Of a stretch of 64,000 bases of DNA, positions 53,981 to 63,728 are shown piece after piece. Source of the stretch: Coix lacryma-jobi var. lacryma-jobi (taxonomy: Eukaryota > Streptophyta > Magnoliopsida > Poales > Poaceae); NCBI GenBank assembly GCA_009763385.1, contig CM019830.1, positions 91,762,649 to 91,826,648 of the forward strand, given 5' to 3'. Numbering within the stretch: the first letter of the stretch is position 1; each line of letters starts with the position of its first letter. A program made the position numbers and the translations under genes. Below the pieces are notes generated by a model that saw only the letters and a list, made by a program, of their open reading frames with translations, did not search any database and was not told the origin of the DNA.

Positions 53981-56650
53981 ATGGATCGCGGCGTGGGCAA
54001 ACCGCCGTTTTTCGATGGGACGAACTATGCGTATTGGAAGATACGTATGTCGGCCTATTTGCAGAGCTTGGGCGCTTCGATCTGGGATATTTGCAACTCC
54101 CCTGATTACGTGGTCTTGGCTGCTCGTGTGACTCAACAGCAGATCGATGAGCACGATGCCAATAGCCGAGCCCGTAATGCTCTTTTCTCTTGTTTGAGCA
54201 TGGGTGAGTTTGATCGTGTTTCTCACCTCGCTACGGCTCGGGAGATCTGGGACACTCTCATGCGTTTTCATGAGGGCACCTCTCAAGTCAAAACCCGACT
54301 CTACGAGTCGTTCAAGCGAGAGTATGAGAACTTTAGACATCAACCTGGCGAGAGCATAGAAAGTTTATTCGCTCGCTTTCAGGTGATTGTCAACAGGATG
54401 AGGGCTAACAGAGAGCAGTTGCCATTTGACGATCATGAGCGTGCTTTGAAGCTTTTGCACACTCTTGACCGTTCGGTGTGGGACTCCAAGGTTCAGGCAA
54501 TCATCGAATCGCCGAACTATGAGACCCTCACCTGCGACGAGCTCTTTAGTAAGCTCAAGTCCAGTGAGATTGATGCTATGGCGAGGGCTTCTTTTGAAAA
54601 TCCTTCTCGCCCGTCCATGGCTTTGGTTTCCGGCTCTTCCTCTAACCCCTCAGCTGGTTTTGCGCTCTCTTCTCTCTTTTCTGTGACAGAGGACCAGCTG
54701 GAGTCTTTGGGAGACGACGAGTTGGCTTTACTTGCCAACCGGTTCTCGCGGTTCCACAACAACCGCATGAACCGTCGTCGAGGAGGAGGACGCACGGGAT
54801 GCTACGAGTGCGGCGACCCCGACCACTTCATCGCCGACTGCCCCAAGAAGAAGAACAAGCATCTGGGGAAGGGCGATCACGGCCACAGGCGCGACTCCAA
54901 GTACAAGGAGAAGCACGTTCCCCCAAGGCACAAGAAGCGGGGCGGCTTCGACAAAGAGTACATCAAGAAGAAGTACTTGGAGAAGCAGCAAGCTGAGCAG
55001 CGCGCGTTCTTCGCCACGCTCAGCGACGTCGACGGCTCGGATGACGACTCCGCCAGCTCGAGCGATGACGAGTCCGAGAAGAAGAAGAGGATCGAGGACA
55101 AGCTGAACGGCCTCTGCTTCTTCGCCGACGACGACGGCTTCTGCACCATGGCGCTGGGCGATGAGGTCGACGGCGAGCCGGAGCGTACCCCTCGGAACGA
55201 CGACGACGACGACACCTCCCAGGTATCTCTCACCTACGACGAGCTTTCCTCCGAGGTTGAGAAGTTGACTGATGCCCTCCTTAGCCAAGATAAGTTGCTT
55301 AGGCGTGCCGCTAGAGAGCGCAAGGAGTTCAGGCAGAAGTGGGAGGACACGGTGAAGGAGCTTGAGTTCGCTCGGTCCACCGTGGTTGTGTCGGAGGAGG
55401 CAGAGTGCGAGTCGTGCACCGCGCACATGACTGACCTTCTCACTCTGAGAGGTAAGTATGCTGCGTTGGTTGGAGAGGTGGATGAGCTCCGTGCTAGGCC
55501 GCAGCTGTTGGGTGCGTGCAAGACTTGTCCTGTCTTGCAATCTGAGTTGGCAGAGAAGGATGCCAAGATTGAGTCTTTAGTCAAGGCCAGCTCAGATAGC
55601 ACTTGTGTCACGAGGTGTGTTTTGTGTGAGGGCCTGGAGATGGAGATTGCCAATGTGAAGCATGGCAAGATGCAAACCGAGGAAGAAAACACATACCTTC
55701 GGTCCATCTTGTCATGGGTCTCCAGTAGTGAGCCGCAGCTCGGGATGATGATCTCCCAATTCAAGCGAGCTGTGGGTGCCCCTGGTGTAGGTTTTGCTCA
55801 GAGTGTTGATCTCTCAGCTTTTGGGAAGATTGGAGAGTCTAGTGGTCTGAACCCATGTGAGAAGCCCAACTCCACCACTACTCCCAAACTTGCCAAGCTT
55901 CCACTCAAAGAGCCAGCCAAGCCTATCACCAAAGATGGTGTGGTTGAGGAACCCCCGAGAGCTCCTCCCAAGAACCCAGTTTGGGCACCCAAGCCAAACC
56001 ACCTCAAGAACAAGCTTGATGCTATGCCACCCATCAGAGAGGAGTGTTTGCCTCAGAAGGGCAAAGTGAGCCACACCCACAGCCCTGGTCACCAACAACT
56101 CCCTGTGCGTGCGGTGAGGTACCAGTGTGATTTTTGTGGGAGAGATGGTCACTTGAGCGAGTTCTGCTTTAGGCGCAAGAGAGAGGCGCGCAGGGCTCGG
56201 GAGATGGAGAACCCGGACATGTACCATCCAGCTCATGGTGGACATGTACCGAAGGCCCAGGGGAGAGCTGCTAGGTCCGGACGTCAGGGTCCCAGGCCTA
56301 GGCAGGAGATGAGAGCTCCGAGGAGAGACGCTAGAGCAGTTGAGCCCCAGGCTCCTAGGCGTAAACCTCGTAGAGAGCGTGCCCGACGGGGTCCTGCTTT
56401 TGCAGGTAACGGACCCCGTGGCGAAGGCTTTGTTGAGCGCTTTCCCCCACCGCAGTTTGAGTATCGCGGTGAGCGCTTCTTCCCTAGCGGACCACGTTTT
56501 TCTCAGCGTGGTGATCGCTTTCCTCGTAGACGTGCTAGGAATGGTTTTTCTGCTAACCGTTCTTTTGAGCAGCCGGCCCAACACTGGTATTATCCTTATT
56601 TCACTAACCCCAGTGTTGGACCGTATGCTCACCCTATGTCTTTTTATTGA
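53981..56650 (+). CDS. gag: Y gag polyprotein (889 aa)
   Basis: Structural protein of the virus-like particle. Start ATG 53981 is the first AUG after the PBS and matches the starts of A1 and B2 gag (MDRGVGKPPFFDGTNYAYWK). Residues 1-230 are the UBN2-type capsid region (RLYESFKREYENFR, RFQVIVNRMRANRE). Knuckle 1 CYECGDPDHFIADC is residues 274-287, followed by a Lys-rich then Asp-rich linker. Residues of about 420-580 hold CxxC motifs (CESC, CKTC, CVLC) with heptad-like spacers, and QTEEENTYLRSILSWVS. Knuckle 2 CDFCGRDGHLSEFC is residues 716-729. The end is Arg/Pro-rich with GFSANRSFEQP. It is much longer than a typical copia gag, as known for sireviruses. Stop TGA 56648-56650. Confidence 0.95.
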   Translation: MDRGVGKPPFFDGTNYAYWKIRMSAYLQSLGASIWDICNSPDYVVLAARVTQQQIDEHDANSRARNALFSCLSMGEFDRVSHLATAREIWDTLMRFHEGTSQVKTRLYESFKREYENFRHQPGESIESLFARFQVIVNRMRANREQLPFDDHERALKLLHTLDRSVWDSKVQAIIESPNYETLTCDELFSKLKSSEIDAMARASFENPSRPSMALVSGSSSNPSAGFALSSLFSVTEDQLESLGDDELALLANRFSRFHNNRMNRRRGGGRTGCYECGDPDHFIADCPKKKNKHLGKGDHGHRRDSKYKEKHVPPRHKKRGGFDKEYIKKKYLEKQQAEQRAFFATLSDVDGSDDDSASSSDDESEKKKRIEDKLNGLCFFADDDGFCTMALGDEVDGEPERTPRNDDDDDTSQVSLTYDELSSEVEKLTDALLSQDKLLRRAARERKEFRQKWEDTVKELEFARSTVVVSEEAECESCTAHMTDLLTLRGKYAALVGEVDELRARPQLLGACKTCPVLQSELAEKDAKIESLVKASSDSTCVTRCVLCEGLEMEIANVKHGKMQTEEENTYLRSILSWVSSSEPQLGMMISQFKRAVGAPGVGFAQSVDLSAFGKIGESSGLNPCEKPNSTTTPKLAKLPLKEPAKPITKDGVVEEPPRAPPKNPVWAPKPNHLKNKLDAMPPIREECLPQKGKVSHTHSPGHQQLPVRAVRYQCDFCGRDGHLSEFCFRRKREARRAREMENPDMYHPAHGGHVPKAQGRAARSGRQGPRPRQEMRAPRRDARAVEPQAPRRKPRRERARRGPAFAGNGPRGEGFVERFPPPQFEYRGERFFPSGPRFSQRGDRFPRRRARNGFSANRSFEQPAQHWYYPYFTNPSVGPYAHPMSFY

Positions 56651-56655
56651 TGTAG

Positions 56656-59600
56656 GTAAGACGGTTGGAGGACATTTGGTTGGTGGATTCTGGTTGCTCG
56701 AGGCACATGACCGGAAACGCCAAGTGGTTCTCCAGCCTTAGCCCGGTCGCCGGAAAGGAGTACATAACCTTCGGCGACAATAGTAAAGGTAAGGTATTGT
56801 CTCGTGGGACAGTGCGGGTTAATGAGCACTTTGTGTTGCGCGATGTTGCTCTTGTTTCTAACTTGCATTTTAACCTTCTTTCTGTTTCGCAACTTTTTGA
56901 TGATGACTATGAGATTCGTTTTAAACCGAACCTTAGTCGCATCTTAGATCCTCAGGGCGATCTTGTATGTCTGATTTCGCCCTTTGGGAAAGTTTTTCGT
57001 GCGAATTTTTCGGAGTCGTTTGGATCTTCTCGCTGTCTTTTGGCTAGTCCTTCTTCTTCCGATCTTTGGAAGTGGCATAGGAGGCTCGGTCACTTAAGCT
57101 TCGACTTGCTTGCAAGACTTAGCTCACTTGGCCTAATCCGAGGATTGCCCAAGCTTTCGATGGAGAAGGATCTAGTTTGCCATTCTTGCAGACATGGGAA
57201 GATGGTTGCTGCTCCCCACCATCCAGTGACTAAGGTCATGACCTCGCACCCCGGAGAGCTTTTACATATGGACCTTGTTGGTCCAGCTCGGGTGAGCTCG
57301 GTTGGTGGCAAGTGGTATGTTTTGGTTGTTGTTGACGACTTTTCGAGATATTCGTGGGTCTTCTTTTTAGCTGAGAAGACCGAGACTTTCTCATTCGCTC
57401 GCAATCTGATTTTGCGTCTTCAGAACGAGTTCCCTTTGAACTCGATGCGAGCTATTAGAAGTGATAATGGTTCCGAATTCAAAAATTCGGATTTTGAGAA
57501 GTTTTGTAACCACCTTGGCTTGGAGCATCAGTTTTCTTCCCCCTACACACCGCCCCAAAATGGTGTTGTAGAGAGGAAGAATCGGACCCTTGTTGAGATG
57601 GCCAGGACGATGCTTGATGAGCATAGGACTCCTAGGCGCTTTTGGGCCGAAGCTATGAACACTGCATGCTACATTTCGAATCGCATTTTTCTGAGAGCGT
57701 TTTTGAAGAAGACCTCTTATGAGTTGCGCTTTGGTCGCCAGCCCAAGGTGAGTTATTTTAGAGTCTTCGGTTGCCATTGTTTTATATTGAAGAAAGGCAA
57801 CCTGGACAAGTTTGAGTCTCGTTCTTCTGACGGTGTGTTTTTGGGTTATGGCACTCACACTCGAGCTTATCGTGTACTTAACCTTGACACTAACCGAGTC
57901 ATGGAGACATCAGATGTCACCTTCGACGAGACTCTTGTTTGTCCCTCTTCTCGTTTTGAGCGTGCAGGTGATCATGAGGTTGGAGAGCCTCTTTTCGATG
58001 ACGAGGACGAGGGTGCTGAAAGTATAGATGATCCAGCACCCCCTCCACCTGCCGTGCCGCAAAGAGCGGCCTCGACGACGACTCACGGCCCCGACACTTC
58101 TTCTTCCTGGGGGCCGTGGGATCCTCCACCTCGCGCGGTACCTTTTGTACCCGGGGTGGAACCAGCTGCTGTTGAGGGGGAGGTCACTTCTTCCCGGGAG
58201 GCGCCACGACATTTCCAGCGCCAGCACCCCCCTGAACAGATGATCGGCGACATCAACGAGCGAGTTACTCGCTCCAGGTCACAGCACATCTCGCACTTTG
58301 CTCATTCTGCTTTTGTTGCGTCTTTTGAGCCCCGAGATGTTGGACACGCATTGACGGATCCGGATTGGGTCAATGCCATGCATGAGGAGCTAGAGAATTT
58401 TGAGCGAAATCGGGTTTGGGTTCTAATGCCTCCACCTCCTGACTGTAAACCTATTGGGACAAAATGGGTATTTAAAAACAAGCAAGGAGAGGAGGGCCAC
58501 ATTGTGAGAAACAAGGCCCGGCTTGTAGCGAAGGGTTATAGTCAGAAGGAGGGGATAGATTATGAGGAGACCTTCGCTCCTGTAGCTCGTTTGGAGGCTA
58601 TTAGGATACTCTTGGCTTATGCTGCATCCATGGGTTTCAAACTTTTCCAAATGGATGTCAAGAGTGCCTTCTTAAACGGCTACATTGAGGAGGAGGTCTA
58701 TGTCCAGCAACCCCCCGGTTTTGAAAATCCCAGGTTTCCAAACCATGTCTTTAAACTCCACAAAGCTTTGTATGGTTTGAAACAAGCCCCTAGAGCCTGG
58801 TATGAGAGATTAAAAACCTTCTTGCTAGCTAAGGGTTTTAAAATGGGATGTGTTGATAAAACGCTCTTTCTCCTCAAGCAAGGCAAAGATACTCTCTTGG
58901 TCCAAATTTACGTGGATGATATCATTTTCGGTGGTTCTTCTCACGCTTTGGTTGCCAAGTTTGCAGATACTATGAGCAGGGAGTTCGAGATGAGCATGAT
59001 GGGCGAGCTGACTTTCTTTCTCGGGTTGCAAATTAAGCAATCCCGAGAGGGGACGTTTGTGCACCAGGGCAAGTACACGAGGGACTTGCTGAAGCGGTTC
59101 GACATGAGTGAGGCCAAGCCTCTTCCGACGCCCATGTCGACGACGACTGCCCTGGATGCCGACACGGATGGAGAAGCAGTGGACCAGAAGGAGTACCGCA
59201 GCATGATTGGATCGCTGCTCTACCTGACGGCGACACGGCCGGACATTCAGTTCGCCGTGTGCTTGTGCGCGCGCTTTCAGGCTTCGCCACGCACTTCTCA
59301 CCGTCAGGCCGTGAAGCGCATCTTCAGGTACCTTCGTTTCACGCCTGAGTTCGGGATTTGGTATTCTGCTTCTTCCACCCTCTCGCTTTGTGGCTTTTCT
59401 GATGCTGATTTTGCTGGTTGTCGCACCGAGCGCAAGTCCACTTCTGGGACTTGCCAGTTTATTGGATCTTCTCTTGTATCGTGGTCTTCTCGCAAGCAGT
59501 CTAGTGTCGCTCAGTCTACCACGGAGGCTGAATATGTTGCTGCGGCTAGCTGCTGTTCCCAGTTACTCTGGATGATGGCCACTTTGCGTGATTTTGGTTT

Positions 59601-59853
59601 GAGCTTTACTCGAGTTCCTTTGCTTTGTGACAGCACGAGTGCCATTAGCGTTGCTAAGAACCCCGTGCTTCACTCGAAAACCAAACACATTGATGTGCGC
59701 TTTCATTTCTTGCGAGACCACCAGGAGAAGGGTGATATCGACCTTCGCCATGTCGATACTCATCACCAATTGGCTGATATTTTCACCAAGCCTTTAGACG
59801 AACCAACCTTTAATAGGTTGAGGGGTGAGCTTGGTGTGTGTTTCCCCTTTTAG
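56656..59853 (+). CDS. pol: Y pol polyprotein (PR-IN-RT-RH)
   Basis: Frame opens at 56656 directly after TAG 56653-56655; the first codon resembling a start is TTG 56665, so residues are counted from there (1,062 codons). Protease DSGCSRHMTG, residues 8-17. Pre-integrase zinc region WKWHRRLGHL..CHSCRHGK, about 135-180. Integrase D203, D267 and E303 (D-X35-E). Linker with DDPAPPPPAVPQ. RT with D664 (MDVKSAFLNG) and YVDD 749-752. RNase H with SDADFAGC, STTEAEYVA and CDSTSAI, ending GELGVCFPF. Stop TAG 59851-59853. It lies in the -1 frame relative to gag with no overlap, so it is probably not made by simple frameshifting or reinitiation at AUG. All motifs are intact. Confidence 0.94.
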   Translation, partial: VRRLEDIWLVDSGCSRHMTGNAKWFSSLSPVAGKEYITFGDNSKGKVLSRGTVRVNEHFVLRDVALVSNLHFNLLSVSQLFDDDYEIRFKPNLSRILDPQGDLVCLISPFGKVFRANFSESFGSSRCLLASPSSSDLWKWHRRLGHLSFDLLARLSSLGLIRGLPKLSMEKDLVCHSCRHGKMVAAPHHPVTKVMTSHPGELLHMDLVGPARVSSVGGKWYVLVVVDDFSRYSWVFFLAEKTETFSFARNLILRLQNEFPLNSMRAIRSDNGSEFKNSDFEKFCNHLGLEHQFSSPYTPPQNGVVERKNRTLVEMARTMLDEHRTPRRFWAEAMNTACYISNRIFLRAFLKKTSYELRFGRQPKVSYFRVFGCHCFILKKGNLDKFESRSSDGVFLGYGTHTRAYRVLNLDTNRVMETSDVTFDETLVCPSSRFERAGDHEVGEPLFDDEDEGAESIDDPAPPPPAVPQRAASTTTHGPDTSSSWGPWDPPPRAVPFVPGVEPAAVEGEVTSSREAPRHFQRQHPPEQMIGDINERVTRSRSQHISHFAHSAFVASFEPRDVGHALTDPDWVNAMHEELENFERNRVWVLMPPPPDCKPIGTKWVFKNKQGEEGHIVRNKARLVAKGYSQKEGIDYEETFAPVARLEAIRILLAYAASMGFKLFQMDVKSAFLNGYIEEEVYVQQPPGFENPRFPNHVFKLHKALYGLKQAPRAWYERLKTFLLAKGFKMGCVDKTLFLLKQGKDTLLVQIYVDDIIFGGSSHALVAKFADTMSREFEMSMMGELTFFLGLQIKQSREGTFVHQGKYTRDLLKRFDMSEAKPLPTPMSTTTALDADTDGEAVDQKEYRSMIGSLLYLTATRPDIQFAVCLCARFQASPRTSHRQAVKRIFRYLRFTPEFGIWYSASSTLSLCGFSDADFAGCRTERKSTSGTCQFIGSSLVSWSSRKQSSVAQSTTEAEYVAAASCCSQLLWMMATLRDFGLSFTRVPLLCDSTSAISVAKNPVLHSKTKHIDVRFHFLRDHQEKGDIDLRHVDTHHQLADIFTKPLDEPTFNRLRGELGVCFPF

Positions 59854-61537
59854 ATGGGGGAAGCATTTTGAGATGTACAGACTGACTCTTTTATTTTGAG
59901 GCTCTTTTCTTTTGAGTTTCTTGAGTCTCTCCATTTGGTATCTTCTTTCTTTCAGTTTTGTGTCGGGCATACGCATTTACATTCTGAGCTTCATGTCTAT
60001 ATTCACTAGAATGTAATTATGCTCTTGTTAGTATTGCTCCGATACTTATGATGATGCTTGTAGCTTATGCTCTTTCTGATCACTGTTACATGTTATGAGC
60101 GAGCTATTTTTGGAATGGTGAATTATGCCTAATGTATATAAATCTGAAAATGTTCACCATTGAGATATGCAACTAGCATGTGTAGGGTGTGTTGAGTCCA
60201 TTCCTGCTTTTCATATATGCTAGGTTGCTATGTCTCTAGTTCTGAGTCATTCACTTGCTTGGTTGTTCATAACTTGCTTAAAATCTGAACTAAGTATTGT
60301 TGAATTGAAAAGATCGAGATGGGATTGCTTGTCAACACCTCATGGTATTGAGACTGTTTCTCATTGCACCTTGAGTTAAACTTGAGCCATGTAGTGTATG
60401 ACCGAAACCGTTGCTTTAAGCTTCTGATTGCTTCGGCATAGGCTTCGCACGGTTGAAAAGTTAGGCAATGACAAGCTTTCAACCTCTCGCAATCACATGC
60501 TAAAAATGAACTTGTGAATTCTCTTACCGCTGCAACTCCAATATGAATTTGAAATCACAAGTATATGCTTCATTCCTATGCATGATGATTGAACTTTGCT
60601 AGGGGTAGTTCACCTTGTATATATGCTTAGCACTTGTTTGGATTCCTTCTATACATGTCTAGTGCTATTTTGATGGTGACTATCCTTTTGGCTTAAAACT
60701 GCTCACATGCTCATATGCTTCATATTTCGTATAAGTGATCAGTTTGAGCCTTTGCTATTTGAGTGCTTAATTGAGATGTTGGAGCTATACTGATTAGAGC
60801 ATCTTTGCACTCTTTTGACTATATACTTGAAGCTCCTAACTTGCATTTTGACTTCATATGCATTTTGGAAGAAGATCTTGTGTTCAGGGGGAGTTTATGT
60901 GAAGGGAGTTGCTTCTCCGATACCTTTTGGCCTTGATAAGTGCATTTTCAACTAGGGGGAGAAATTTATGCAAATCATATGCTCCTGTGTTGATCAACTA
61001 AGGGGAGAATCTTTTGTCCTAGTTGCTTGCATTTGTCGAGGGGGAGTTTGCTAGTTGTGTTGAGCCGTTACCTCTGTCTTGAGGGACTAGCAAACGTTCC
61101 TAGCTTTTCATGAGCTTTCATAAGCTTTTTCATTTGGCTTTCAATTGGTATCGTCTGGTGTGCTTTCCCATTTGGTTTGGGTTGATTTCCAATTGGTTCG
61201 GAGTGATTTTCTTGCTAGTTGTGTTGAGCCTCTGTGCCTCTATCTTGAGGGACTAGCATTTTGCTTCTGTTGTCCTCCGATCTTCAATTGGTATCTGCTA
61301 GCGGTGTTGAGCCTGTTCTACCTCTTCTTGAGGGCTAGCTTTGCTTTGCTTGGTTGCGTCGAGCCGTTGCCCATGTCTTTGGGGACCAAGTTTTTGCTTC
61401 ATCCACTTGACCTTCTTTGGCTTTTGTTAAGGCTTTTGGGTCATTTGGTTGGGTTTTCTCTTCCCACTCCTTCCTACCTCCTTCTTCTTATTCATGATTT
61501 GTTGTGGAGTTGACAATGCACTCATCAAGGGGGAGAT
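59854..61537 (+). other. Y non-coding tract between pol and 3' LTR, with hairpins
   Basis: No env-like or other supported ORF. Hairpin arms: 61047-61055/61086-61094 (TTTGCTAGT/ACTAGCAAA), 61213-61219/61252-61258 (TGCTAGT/ACTAGCA), 61297-61302/61334-61339 (GCTAGC/GCTAGC), 61349-61354/61385-61390 (CTTGGT/ACCAAG). PBS-junction-like CAATTGGTATC at 61142-61152 and 61285-61295. Repeated purine runs (GGGGGAG at about 60888, 61040 and 61530). The terminal PPT is AAGGGGGAGAT, 61528-61537. Confidence 0.85.
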
Positions 61538-63728
61538 TGCGGATACATGGGTGTATGCCGAGTCTCTGTGTGATGAGTGATTGTCAACGGAGATGATGCG
61601 CATGTTCTTTGGCTTGTGTTGTGCAGGTGTCGAGCACGGAGACAGTGATCGATGGCGGGTGAAGGTCAAGTTGCGACGTGCCGTGCCGACGGACCGGGCG
61701 CGATGAAGGATGGGCGTGCCGTGCGGCGGACGTGCCATGCCGATGTATCGGACGGTGAAGGGCGGACGTGGACTTGGACTGATGGACTGGAGGCCGGAGG
61801 ATCAGCTGTGGTGGCTGGCAGCCTGCGACAGCGACAGGCGGAGAAGTGCGATCATGTCGGTGGAAGGGGTGCACAGGCGGTGCATCCCTTCTACGACGCC
61901 GGTTTGTTGGTAGAGCCCGGGAAAAACCAACGGTGGACGGTTTCCAGGTTTGGGCCTCAAAACCTGGGTGCTGGGTTTCCAGGTTGAGCCACAAAACCTG
62001 GGCGCGACGGTTTCCAGGTTGAGCCTCAAAACCTGGGCGTGGGCCGGTTTCCGAGTTTGGGCCTCAAAACTCGGGCGCGGACGGTTTCCGAGTTTGGCCA
62101 CAAAACTCGGGCTGGAGGCTGGTTTCCCGGTTTGGGCCTCAAAACCGGGGGCTGATGGAAAAGGCTGGTTTCCCGGTTTGGGCCACAAAACCGGGGGTGC
62201 AGAGCGAGGGCGGCACGTGGCGGCTATCCGGAGGTTGCGTCGAGGCAACGCTTCGGCCAGTGCGGGCGTGGCCGTCCGATACACCTACCACTCGGGTGGA
62301 CCAGATTAGCCTTAGGGTTTTCCTGGCCCGCTCTGTAATTAGAGTAGGGAGGGGTAGAGTAGGAAATAGGCTTAGGCTAGGTTAGTATAAGTAGTCTAGG
62401 GGAGACACCCTCCTCCCCATCTCAGTTAGCGCAGTCTTTTGCTTCCTAGCACCTAGGGTTTCCACTCTCCCATCCCCTGCTTTAGCTAGTTGAGATCCGC
62501 AGAGAGACTCCACTCTGTGTACTGTTGATTTGAGGAAGTGAGGCCGTATCCTCACCTTGGAGCACTGATCGATGGCTTGATTTGCGTCCTTGATTCGAGT
62601 TCGTGGCTGTGATTTCCGTTTTGCTTGTGTTCTTCGCGGAATCCTTTTGCTCCACGTTTTTCCCGTCGCTTGATCTCTTTGCTCGGTTCATCTTTTGCAA
62701 TTCCGTTTGAACCAAGTTGTTCCAGATCGTGAGGCACTTCTTTCCACCGAAGGAATCATCCTCTAACCTCACGGTCTAGGAGATCGATCGATTTTTCGTT
62801 TCGGGTCACTTTTCCTCCCTTCCCCCGAAATTCTTCGATTCACCGATTTGGAGTTAGGTTCGAGCCATGATCTCTTAGAGATAGCTCACTAACCTCCTTG
62901 TGACTTCACTCACCAAGTTTGATCCCTAGAGGATTTGTTTTGGGTGAGTTCTAGTCGAATCGGTGGACGAACAGTGAATTCGCGGGGTGACCGGACGCTG
63001 CCTCGGGTTGACCGGACGCACCAGTCGAGCGTCCGGTGGTTGAACTTTTCGTGCAAAGTCTCTGTGCTTGACTGGACGCACGCGACCGGACGCTCTGCAC
63101 TTTGGGTGACCAGACTCGCCTCAGTTACTGTTCACTGCGCGTGTTTGATTCTGACCGGACGCAGGTGAACCGACCGGACGCTCTATCTCACAGAGTCCGG
63201 TCAGTTCCAGAGAGCTCCAAAAATCGTTTTCGCTCGACCGGACGCGTCCGGTGCTCACCGACCGGACGCAGGCAGAGTCCGGTCAGTGCTTTTCTGCGCA
63301 GTCTCGTGTGTTCTTGTTTGCTTCTGACCGGACGCACTGGTCTCGACCCGACGCTCCGTACTCGTGAGTCCGGTCGCGAACAGTAAGGTTCCAGAGCCGA
63401 TTTTTGTTGACCGGACGCGTCCGGTCCCTGCTGACCGGACGCTGGCCAGAGTCCGGTCGATCCAGTTTCGCGCGTTTTCGTTCGCGGCTCGTTCGTTCGT
63501 TGACGGATTTGATTTCCGTCTTTTGCGTTGGCTTTCTAGGGTTGTCTAGTGTCCCGCTGTGCTTCTAGGAAACATCCACCCTACATCTAGGGTCGTGGAC
63601 ATTAGCAAGCTCTAGGTTTCGCTTTTGGGGTTGGGTTTGGGACAGTGGCATCTAGTTTCCGTAAGGAAATTTTGAAGCTCCCATTCACCCCCCCTCTGGT
63701 CGCTTTCGGATAGCTTCTCGGTCCTTCA
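61538..63728 (+). repeat. 3' LTR of Y
   Basis: 2,191 bp, offset 9,811 from the 5' LTR with no indels that I can see. Ends TCCTTCA at 63728, followed by TSD TGGGC 63729-63733. U3 hairpins at 61902-62197; GACCGGACGC array at about 62987-63465. Confidence 0.96.
61902..62197 (+). repeat. U3 stem-loop array (Y, 3' LTR), 8 units
   Basis: Same eight units as 52091-52386; the last unit is a perfect CCCGGTTT/AAACCGGG pair here. Being in U3 of the 3' LTR, this copy would be present in the element RNA near its 3' end. Confidence 0.92.

Larger units (their letters stand above)
51727..63728 (+). mobile_element. Element Y: young, apparently intact sirevirus-type copia
   Basis: 12,002 bp: LTRs 51727-53917 and 61538-63728 (2,191 bp each), PBS 53920-53931, gag 53981-56650, pol 56656-59853, non-coding tract 59854-61537. 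Perfect TSD TGGGC. Gag and pol are open over their full length with all catalytic residues present. I see only four LTR-LTR differences. It was inserted into the RT of element D. Confidence 0.96.

Noticed and set aside
53981..56650. Long antisense ORFs over Y gag (for example 55540-54728 and 56632-55814)
   Set aside because: They lie opposite a conserved gag with clear zinc knuckles and show no domain; expected by-product of GC-rich codon use.
59854..61537. Env-like third ORF of a sirevirus
   Set aside because: No open frame longer than about 120 codons on the element strand, no membrane segment or signal peptide pattern; only hairpins and purine runs.
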